Source: Cliona cf. orientalis
Lineage: Eukaryota; Porifera; Demospongiae; Clionaida; Clionaidae
Length of the DNA: 64,000 nt
Reading direction: 5' to 3'
Assembly (NCBI GenBank): GCA_963930775.1
Contig: OZ005706.1
Coordinates: 7,246,428-7,310,427 of the forward strand
The notes beneath the pieces were generated by a model. That model saw nothing but the letters and a program-made list of their open reading frames with translations. It was not told where the DNA came from and searched no databases. The translations under genes were made by a program, and so were the position numbers. Shown in pieces: positions 47,159 to 57,330 of the stretch (the stretch's first letter is position 1; every line of letters starts with the position of its first letter).

Positions 47159-49404
47159 TTAAATGTTAGTCTTTGATGCATATGATATGTTTTCATTCAA
47201 ATCCAGCTTATGTTGTTTTATAGTTACATCCTGAATTTCTTCATACGTAGGATCTGGTACTATATACCTGAGCTCTTTATAATTAGTGCAGTGCACTTCA
47301 AACTGAGAGGATCAGTTTCCCAAGTCCCGTCTGCTAGACACACTGTTATCATTTCTTCTACTGGGATAAAACCATTATTGCACTGAAACGTCACCATGAT
47401 TGTTCCTTCCTCTGTTTCACTAACATTTGTAATGGTACCATTACTTGGTGGTGTAGGAAAGGTGCATGTGTCTGCTGTTGTAAAAGTGTTAGGTTATAAT
47501 AATTAATATGACATTGTTATAAAAATTATTACCAACCTTCTACATGTAAAATGTCATATCTGCATGCAAGAATAGCTGGATTTGGAATCCAGCTCTTATT
47601 AGCATAGCATTCACTCGTCATTATCGATTTTGGGAAGAGTGCATCCTTACACCTGTATGTCATGCTTGATCCAGCTGTTGTAGAGTTGTAAAGGAGTGAT
47701 ACATGACTATTAGATATTGGTGCACCACAGTCAGCTGCATGCATGCATGTAAAATAGATAAATCTATAGATCTCTCATAATTATTCAATACAATAATTAA
47801 GGCTTTGAAATTCATGCAAGTGGTCTCAGTATACTATGCATGGTTTCCTTAGTGTGCTTACCTATGCACTCCACGTTTCTTGGATCTGGAATCCATTCCC
47901 CATTACTGCAAATTGCTTCTGATTGTCCGCTAATTACATAGCCAAGAGGGCAATGAAATGTGGCCGTTGAACCATTGAGTGCTGGAAATGATGTGTTCCG
48001 AATCACGATATTATTATGATGAACCTCAGGGTATTCACATTTTCCTGTATAAAATAATCCAGACTCATGCATTAATAGATATCTGTTTCAACTATAATAA
48101 CAACCTACCAAAGTATAATTTTGATGGAAGCATTTGTACTGCCTTCACAATTTCTCGCAGTGATTGTGACATTATACTGAATATTATAGGATATATAGAG
48201 CAAAACATTTGCATTGGATATTAACATTTCATCGAGAGGAGGATCGCTTTCCAAGGAATGAATTATTTTTCCTTTATTTAGTTCCTGTGTCCACTGCAAA
48301 TGGACAAAGGTACTACTCTCTCCAAAAACATGTGATCTAACACTCAACTAAAATGGGCTAGGAGTTCCTAATGATAATAATCATGATAGTAATAATATTA
48401 TCATTATGGAAAGATTTTAAGTTGAACATAATATTCTTTTTTACCAATGCCTACTGTAGTAATGAATGCCATATCTGTACCACTGTTTCCAGCTGAGCAT
48501 CGTACAAGAGTACCATTTAAGAGCGGTGATGATCTTATTGATAATGTGGACATTAAAGGTGTTGTAGAAATCCGAGATAGAATAAAGACACTAGAACTTA
48601 TCTGTACGGAAATTGTTGGCACTGCTTGAGTTGATGAGATCACTTCATTTTCAGATGTGTGACCAGGAACTACTATGATCCACTGAAGAGCAGTGGTTCC
48701 TGTAGCAGTGCATGTAAATTCGATCCTCTCCCCAGTACATGCGTAATATGCATGTGGAGTCAGTATGATTGCTGCACAATAAAATTATAGTGATTATTAT
48801 AACGTCAGCGCATGACACTGCATGCTTGTATAACTGTTGCAAACAAGATGTGAGTGTATGTATCATGAGAATAATCATATTTAATACCTGTACTAGACTG
48901 TTTTGTACATAATAGCGTGTCCATGAGAGTCCCAAATATTCAAGAGAAAACAACCATATTAATACTACAGCATGCACATGCATTCACATGTGCATGCGCA
49001 AGCTGTATATATATATAAGCCCATAATAGCTATTATAGTCTACATGTACTGCATTTGATGGCACTAAGTTAATTTCTTCATACAAAGTGTTCCCTGGACT
49101 TCAGCTATAGCATAATAATAATATTCCTTGACTCTTGCAACAAGCAGGGGTAGCTAATTGTGGATGGTTATCTAGGAGACATGCTCTCGGCCACCGTAGC
49201 CTATATATAGCTAGCTATGATCCTGCCAAACGGTGCAAGCCATAAATAATATAGATTCATCTATATTCATCATTATTACAACTACTTTAATTATCGATAA
49301 CTAAATTAAAAATTAATTTTAATGATAAGTTTACCTGATTTTACAAGACTAGTAGAGAACAATAATGCAAAGACAGCAACAATAAGGGTAGACATAATAA
49401 ACAT
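47159..49404 (-). pseudogene. G6: broken Ig-FN3-sushi receptor with tyrosine tail
   Basis: Recognisable exons, in order: signal peptide 49404-49335 (STLIVAVFALLFSTS); Ig 48771-48445 (CTGERIEFTCTA...VRCSAG); FN3 about 48365-48109 (FVHLQWTQ, NVTITARNCEG); and three sushi domains, 48044-47862 (GEWIPDPRNVEC), 47734-47537 (CGAPIS...SWIPNPAILAC) and 47474-47268 (GTWETDPLSLKC). A tail segment 47255-47159 reads PTYEEI...NENISYASKTNI and stop. Faults: an in-frame TAG near the FN3 start (CCATTTTAGTTGAG), an FN3 end whose donor is one frame off, and no membrane segment at all between sushi 3 and the tail, which are only about 12 bases apart and out of frame. Therefore a pseudogene; it could still yield a short secreted product. 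Confidence 0.65.
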
Positions 49405-49987
49405 CCCGGCAGTTTATCAGATGGCTTGACTTCCAATTTCAATCGTAAGAGTTGACTTTGTTCTTGATGGCGATTATAATCATGTGATTTATAGCTCATC
49501 CAACTTTTACACAGTTTTGTCATGACAATTTAAGTATAAAAAACATTAATTTTATATTATAAATTATTAGAACTTTATTAAATAAAATTAATGCACTTTA
49601 TAGAGAATCACTGATGTTTTCTATTAGTCAAGTAGGCTATATATAGCTAGCTATAATATAATTTTTGTATCCAAACTCCAGCTATATGGATGAGAGTCAC
49701 TTGGGACCAGACCTGAATCAACAGGTCCAATTGCAAGCTGCTCTAACAGTTACTGTGACCATAATACTAAAACAACTTTCAAAATCTTATCCGGATTTTC
49801 AGCATCATTTCAGAAACTGTTTAAATCGGGTGGATCATATATTATATGCATTAATACTATAGCTGTATAGCTAATGACAATGCATATGAGTTCATGGTTT
49901 CCAAATTAAATGATTCTTTCGGATTTAGCCATGCATGAAATTCAATGCGTAATATGTGCGATAATAAGTCTATAGCTACTTTTATAG
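49405..49987. other. Intergenic G6/G7 with Death-domain relic
   Basis: A segment at about 49687-49730 (GAGTCACTTGGGACCAG, CTGAATCAACAGGTCC) resembles part of the Death-domain exon of G7 at about 50206-50245, so it is probably a decayed copy. The rest is AT-rich with nothing recognised. Confidence 0.45.
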
Positions 49988-52900
49988 CTAGCTGTCTGAC
50001 ACGTGTTCTCTAACAATCTTTTCTGCCAGCTCATAGAGCTCGATCTCCTTCAGTGCATCAGCTACATCCCTCCATGTTGGGTTAGTGTGACGATTCCTCA
50101 GCCACTGGTCTAACACCTCAATAATGCACACCTCTGGGGAGTAGCTGGTGTATCTGTCCAACACCTTCTTATCAATCCCTACGACTAGTCCAAACTGATA
50201 CCACTTGGGAGTCACTTGGGACCGAAGCTGAATCAACAAGTTGTCCAAATTTATAGGACAGCTACGAATACTGTGATCCCCTGCAAACATAATTACCATT
50301 ATTTTATAAACACAAAAATATTATACCATTCCCCCACCCCATCCCCATCGATCCATTCCTCGATCTTAATTTTTCTGATTTCTCTCTCTCTCTCTCTCTC
50401 AGATCAGGTTCTAATTTAAGCTAAACAAGTACAGGCATCACAATCATACCCATTATTGCTTCTCTTTCTAGATCTGTATTCCTTGCTGAATCAGATATTG
50501 TTTTTGTTGTTGCTGGTGCATTTTTGGGACGTCCATTCTCAATTTCAGCATACTCCACTTTATCGTCATCCATAAAAATCGAAAATTGATTATTAGTAAA
50601 TCCAGATGATGTGACAATATCTGCGTAAATCAGTGCATCTTCATCCTGCATTAGCAAATTTAATAAAAGTTCATAAACAGCTATATAGTTCAACTGATAT
50701 TATTTAAGGTACCCTCTGAGTGTTGTTGCTATGTTGAGGTGAACAATTAATCTGCATAATGACAACACATAATGTTATGATTTCTCGACAGCATGTGACA
50801 CTGTGTATACAGTGAATTCCAGGCTCACCTGTGTACTGGAAATTTGTGCCGGAATATCATCGAGCCTGCATGATGGATAGACAGCATAGAAAGCTATGTA
50901 TAATATTATAATAATAATATGTTACAAGTTAGCTTACTCATAAATGTTGCTTGTCTTTGACAGTCCACTACGCCATTTCCTTTTCCTCCTCACAATAATT
51001 ATTATTAGTGTCATGATCGTTAATATTGTCAGAATAATGACAATTACACAAAGTGCAATAAGTGTTGTAGTATCAATGGATGACATTGTATGTTTTGGTG
51101 TGAATGATAATGTAGAAGCTGTTATGGCTGATGATAGCAAAGTATCACCAATCATACTACCCACACCATTAATGTCAATGCTTCCTTCAATGACTACCGT
51201 AGTAATATCTGAAACACAAACTGTTAGTTCGAAACAGAATACAACGTTTACTTGACAAGATGGTGTTGGAAGTTGGAAAAGCAGCATACCCCCTGCAGCA
51301 TCATACAATGGTGTGGACGTAATAATAATATTGTTGTTCTCTTGTAGCATTGTATTATTTTGGGAATCTCTGAGTCTACAGTCATCAAGTGTTTCCGCTA
51401 ATCGATAAAGAAGTTTGTATGTTATGTTTTTGGTTGGGGATTGAAGTGGGATGACATAAACAGTGTAGTTCACAATCGAAGCGTAAACACTCACGTTCAG
51501 ATAAGATTCTGCATGCATGCATGTTGACGATACATATTGAGCACAGATAGAGTAAATTAAATACAGTAATAATAATATAATAATAGCAGTCCCTCACTTA
51601 TGACAATGGGCTCAGATTGTGGACCACTTCCAAGAACGTTAGTGGCATGAGTAGTGATGTTGATATCCACAGTTGGAGGGCAGAGCGATAATGAGACATT
51701 AAACTCAAAAATACATTCACTTTCACAAAGAGAGGCTGGTATGGTGCTCAAGCCACATGGAGTGTCATCAGGAGTATCATCATCATAGTAGTTGATGGTG
51801 TAAGAGGTTGGTGATAGATCAATCATGATATTATTAGACAATGCATATGACGATGAATTCTACACAATGCATACACATAAACACAATCATGACACACACA
51901 CTGGTAGCTACACTAGACTGACTAGATTTTAGAAAGTACTAATGCTAAATAGCATAATAGAGGCCAGTGGCCATGGCCCATGGATCATGCAGCTTTATTG
52001 ACTATTTAACTTACTAGTCTGCAGTGAACAGTGGTCAAGTTTCCCCCTGGGTACGAGTAATGAGGAACACAGTTAGCCACAGGAGTATCTGGAACTAACA
52101 TTTGGAAATTTGCCAATCACACACGATGACATTGTAGTAGCTATAGCTATATATTGTACCACAAACCTCTTAGAATTACTGTGAATGGTGAGCTTGCCTT
52201 GCTGGCATTTTCCCCATTGATCATTGTCTGAACGACGAAAGTACACATTTCTTCCTCTGGAGTCAAATCAGACACTTCACATGTTACAGCTGTGAGGTTG
52301 GCGACTGTAGAGGGACACACTCCACAGTTTGTTGCATGGATCTGATAGTGCACGAGGCATGAGGGCTCTGTGATCACTGGGCTCCAGGTAAATGTTAGTA
52401 GTGCTGTCGAGCCAGTATTGGATATGTTGACAGTGATATTCTCGGGAGGGTGGAGATCTAAGCAATTATTCGAGCATGTGCATTCATGTTAATACTAGCT
52501 ATTATTCCATGCATACAAGCACTAATTAGCTAGTTATGATAAATGTAATACCAATATTGAGGTAAGCTGTAATTTCTTCAGTATTGACTCTGTTGCTGGC
52601 TGCACAGAAGTACGTTCCATTATCATTCTGCTTAGCATCACGAATCACCAGCTGGCCACTTTCTGATAATACGGAGATCCGTCCGTCATTGGAGCTACTT
52701 ATTACTCTCGGTGTCTGATCGTAAGTCAGCCTGAGCCTCCATGTGATTGAATCATGATGGAGAGCAGAACAGTTTAACACCACTGTCTCGCACAGCCTTG
52801 CTTCATAGGTCAGCATTGATTCTGTTATGATCTGAACTCCCTCAAATACCATAGCACTGATAGTCTGATTGAGTATGATATTGCTGTCAGTGGCTGCTCG

Positions 52901-53248
52901 ACAGGCGTACACTCCCTCATCTTCAAAAGTACTTGAGTGCACATCTAGTTTGGCTATGTGTACTGACATGATATTATCAAGTTCAAGTCGTCCATGTGAA
53001 CTTGTGACCTCCCCCAGTGTTGGGTGGATCCAGGAGTGGAATGTGTAGGAGTTGTAGTCACAGGATAATGTAAATGAAGCACCAATCTGGACAAGAAGAG
53101 GCCGAGGATAGCTAGTGATGGTGATTTGACCTGAGATTGCAACCAGGAGAAATCATAATAAGAATTAAGTGCAGATAGGCTTACCTTGTGTGAACATCGG
53201 GTGATGCAGTCCGATGATAAGGAGTATCAAAATAGTCATTATCTTCAT
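49988..53248 (-). CDS. G7: two-Ig receptor with ITIM-like motifs and a Death domain
   Basis: Nine exons, all in frame: 53248-53185, 53130-52552, 52457-52167, 52088-52015, 51859-51598, 51508-50938, 50865-50829, 50645-50450, 50280-49988; about 788 residues. Signal peptide (MTILILLIIGLHH); two Ig domains in one exon (SFTLSCDYNSYTFHSW...YACRA; VVLNCSALHHDSITW...GTYFCAAS); FN3 (LTFTWSPV, NATNCGVCPS-like); a split FN3-like unit; a third module; membrane helix (~570-595, LIALCVIVIILTILTIMTLI) with a basic stop-transfer. Tail: SNIYELDDI (Tyr ~612), LIYADI (~633), VEYAEI (~658), then a Death domain (~692-788: WYQFGLVVGIDKKVLDRY, WLRNRHTNPTWRDVADALKE). LIYADI and VEYAEI fit the ITIM consensus 25 apart. 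Joins tyrosine and death-fold signalling in one receptor (inference). Confidence 0.85.
50370..50404. repeat. Short TC microsatellite in G7 intron
   Basis: A (TC)n run before CAGATCAGG. It lies in the intron between the tyrosine-motif exon and the Death-domain exon on the opposite strand. Confidence 0.7.
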
Positions 53249-55093
53249 TGTACACCACTGAGAAAAACTGACGTGACTCTTACTGGAAAATTAAAGTTAT
53301 AATCATATCATACAGCTATAGTGCTCTGATTGAGCAGTCGCTTGTTTTTTATGGCAAACCTCATAAAAGTTTACTGAAGTGGGTAAACAAGAAAATTAAT
53401 AATGAAAGTCTACATCCTATTATGTATAACACAGACAATGCTCTTTTGAATAAACACAGAATTCCCAAACTATTGCATCAGTGACACGGGTACAACTATT
53501 CTATTAATTTTATAATAAACACACAATAATTAACACAGTGTAGCAGAGCAAGTTCCTAACTGTACACTGCTATAACAATATTAGAGTCTACGATGTGTAG
53601 CATAAGATACATTTGGTTGAGTATCAACATCCACAGGGCACTCACGATGTATATTCACTTCCTCATACACAACTAGATCTTGATCTAGATGCCGTGCAGC
53701 TGGTGTCTTTAACGTTCCCTGTAGCTTTGCTCTGGCTCTACACAAGGCAATACTTAGCACAACAACAGCAAAGGCCATCGTCAATAGAACGAGGAGTACA
53801 CTGCCCAGAGAGATGCCAAGATCTAGAGTAGTCACACCAATGAAATAGCCAGCTGCAAAAAATTAGTGAAACTTATTAAAAATTAGCTATGTTACAGTAG
53901 GGATCCTGCTCTAAACTAGTAGAGTAACTCCTTCCCTTTGTAAATTTCTAAATCAGCCCGGCCCTGAAATCATTATTATTCAAGTGATTAGCTTTGACTC
54001 ACTGCAATCTGCACACTGAGGTGTTCTGCCTGTCCAATTCCCATTCTCAGTGCACATTCTGATGAACGTCTCATAACTAGAACCTGTAAAGTGACAACTG
54101 AGACATGAGTATACTGCAATTGCTCCAGCGTTGATGCCAGTGTAGCATACAATCCCATTCTCTATTCCAAGAGATAGAAGAGATTTCATACCACATATCA
54201 ATGTGTTAGATGACGTTAGGTCTAGCTCAGTGCCATCACTAAGATCAGCAGGATTGCACAATACTGCTGTGGGAGATACCGGTGTGACATTGTCTGCGTC
54301 AGAATTATATGAAATATTAAACACCCTTCTTGTCGTAACAGTAAGTGATCAGCCATTTGTCGCAGTCACATGGAAACAATAGGGGTTGATATCATTGGTA
54401 TCTTGCTCAATGTTCAAGTGAATAATTATTGAATTGTTTGTTGCAATTGTGGAATTTTCACTACTGCTTTGTGATAAGTTGCTGCAGTCCTGGCCTGGCC
54501 CAAATACAGCACTACATGACGTGAGAGTGTTCTCTTGCTGATTGTGAAAACTGCATTCGATACTAGACGCAGTCTGATTGAACTCAATGTTGACAAATTC
54601 TTTAATCAGATCTGTGAAGTGAATAATATATACATAGGTGGATAAAATTGACTTGTAGCTATAAAAACCCTCTCTTCCCAAATGAATAAGCTTCTAGATC
54701 CTTGTTTGGATAGTCAATAGTCACTTAATGTTATTTACCTGTGAATTTAATGACTGAGAGAACAGTTTTGTGTCCAACAGTGCTCCCATGAATCAGTGTT
54801 TGAACTGCAAATATGCATGAATCGTTGCCGAATTCATTTTGAGCTATACTACACATTGCAGTTGTCAAGGTTGTATTAATGGGACATGTGCCACAGTTAG
54901 TTGCATTAATATTATAGATAATATCGGAGCACTGGTGACTGATAGCCAGATCCCAGCTGAATGAAATTTCAGTGAAGTTGATGGCAGTATCGTCAATGTG
55001 GATTGTTGTAGCATGAGGCAATAATTCCAGTGACACCTCTATAATAATGTAATGAGGTAGGAACAATAATAATTATTATGGTTATATAATATG

Positions 55094-55415
55094 ACAAGTA
55101 TAAAAACAATTGAATAAAATTGAAGGATGAAGTAGGGATGGCAGGATCAAAAAGTACATAAACAAGATTTGTAGGGATAATCATATCCACTATACATCCC
55201 TACACTTGCTTTTCTCGATTATCATGCACCTAACCATTAAGCACTCTTGACTTGCGTGTGGAAGATATTACTGTTTTTGCACCCCTCAAAAAGCAAGCGT
55301 AGGGATGTAGCTATAGTGGATATGATTAATATCCCTACAAATCTTGTTTATGTACTTTTTGATCCTGCCATCCCTACTTCATCCTTCAATTTTATTCAAT
55401 TGTTTTTATACTTGT
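55094..55415. mobile_element. Fold-back element in G8 intron
   Basis: Left arm starts ACAAGTATAAAAACAATTG and right arm ends CAATTGTTTTTATACTTGT. The arms are about 125 bp each and nearly perfect (ATGAAGTAGGGATGGCAGGA against TCCTGCCATCCCTACTTCAT), around a loop of about 80 bp. No coding capacity. A smaller relic of the arm (GCCATCCCTACTT) lies near 56257. Confidence 0.85.
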
Positions 55416-56303
55416 TTCTGTTCTTTTTTATTGCTCTCAGTATAATCAAGAGTCAATATCTGCTCAAAATTTGTAGCCACGCCCCTATGCCTATGCGATG
55501 AAGCAGGCTGACAAAGAAAGCAACTTTAGGCGGCCGAAGTAGCTACGAGACTCTTCCGTTTAGGGAGAAAATCAAGTTCTAAGTTTTATTGTTAGCAGCA
55601 GCTGATCTGTACCGTGACCTTACCGCTCCTCAGTCGAGCCTTGCGCAGGCTCCATGCTATCCATGATCATTGATCTATCCAGCGGAGAACTAGCGCTGCA
55701 CGCGCTAGCAAGTAGCTCGCTTATGCCTAGTGCCTAGCGCCTTACCGTTCCTCGAGCCTTGCGTTTCATATCCACGATCGATCGATCCAGCAGAGCGCGA
55801 GCACAAGCGCTAGGGAATCGCCGAGGGCGAGGAAGCTGTCACATGACTTCACCATGGCAACACATTCTGAGCATGCGCATTATATCACAAAATGGCGTAT
55901 CAGACACGCCCAGTGTTGTCAATGCGCCGTACACACCCACTATTAAGTAAATGCCAAGATAACGCGAAATTAGCGTGCCACTGCACTGCGCGCTACTAAA
56001 TGGAATGGATTTATACTCAAACAAAGATGAGAGGTCAAGGCAATCTTGAGCTAGCCCTGGAAACTAGAAAGAAAGAAAGATTGACAAATGGCCATTTTTT
56101 GAACATCTGGTTCTGGCATATACAATTGAGTTGATGGATGATCTTGGTCTTATTAGATAGATAATTTGCTGATTTTCACACTTAGAAATTTCATAAAGTT
56201 ACCTATTTTGAGATATTTGGGTATTTGTAATGTATTACATATATGGCATATCCGTGCCATCCCTACTTATAGAGTCTACCGACTCTATGATATTTCTAAT
56301 TAC
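55416..56303. other. Remainder of the large G8 intron
   Basis: Contains a GC-richer stretch (55490-56000) with CGATCGATCGATC and GCGCTAGC units. It is absent from the equivalent G9 intron (about 90 bp), so this is inserted DNA of unknown type. Confidence 0.45.
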
Positions 56304-57330
56304 CAATAATATTGAGGTATGCTGTAATTTCTTCATTGCTAACTGCGTTGCTGGCAGAACAGAAGTACGTTCCATTATCACTCTGCTTAGCGTTACGAAT
56401 CACCAACTGCCCACTTTCTGATAGTACGGAGATGCGTCCGTCATTGGAGTTATTTACTACTCTCGGTGTCTGATCATGAGTCAACCTGAATCTCCACATG
56501 ATTGAATCATGATGGAGAGCAGTACAGTTTAGCACCACTGTCTCGCACAGCCTTGCTTCATAGGTCAGCATTGACTCTGTTATGATCTGAACTCCCTCAA
56601 ATACCACAGCACTGATAGTCTCATTGAGTATGATATTACTGTTAGTGGTTGCTCGACAGACGTACACTCCTTGATCTTCAAAAGTAGCTGGTTGCACATC
56701 TAGTGTGGCTGTGTGTACTGCCATGATATTATTAAGTTCAAGTCGTCCACGTGAACTTGTGACCTCTCCCAGTGCTGGGTGGACCCAGGAATGGAATGTG
56801 TAGGAGTTGTAGTCACAAGATAATGAAAATGAAGCACCAATCTGGACAAGAAGAGGCCGAGGGTAGCTACTGATGATGATTTGACCTGAAATTGCAACCA
56901 GGAGAAATCATAGAAAAAAATTTAAGTGCATGCAGAGATGCAGGCTTACCCTGTGTGAATACCAGGTGATGCAATCCGATCATGAGGAGTATCAAAATGA
57001 TCATTATCTTCATTGTACACCAAGAAAGCAAACTAATTACATTGTGACTCTTACTGGCAAATTAAAGCTATAGTCATGAATGACATTGTACTGTACAGCT
57101 ATAGTGCTCTGATGAAGCAGTAGATGTCAAACCTCATTAGTTCATTGAAGTGTGCACGTGTAACCAAGAGATAATATTGAAAGTCTACATCATGTTACGT
57201 AAAATAAACAATGCTCACTGGAATAAACATAGAATTCCCAAATTATTGCATTAATAAATTATTATTAAAATTATATAAAGCAGAGCAAGTTCCTAGCTAG
57301 CTATAATATTATTATACACTGTTATAACAA

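Larger units (their letters stand above)
53581..57013 (-). pseudogene. G8: two-Ig/FN3/sushi receptor with in-frame stop
   Basis: Exons 57013-56950 (signal), 56885-56304 (two Ig), 55038-54739 (FN3), 54611-54003 (FN3-like plus sushi) and 53852-53581 (TM and tail) all join at phase 1. It is a close paralogue of G9. Sushi: CYTGINAGAIAVYSC...NGNWTGRTPQCADC. TM: GISLGSVLLVLLTMAFAVVV. Tail: VVYEEV then, 21 residues on, NVSYATHRRL. The one lesion is a TGA inside the 54003-54611 exon: 54346-54351 reads TGATCA where G9 has only TCA on the coding strand, so three inserted bases supply the stop. Product would be a soluble Ig-FN3 fragment, unless the stop is an allele or is bypassed. Confidence 0.75.
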
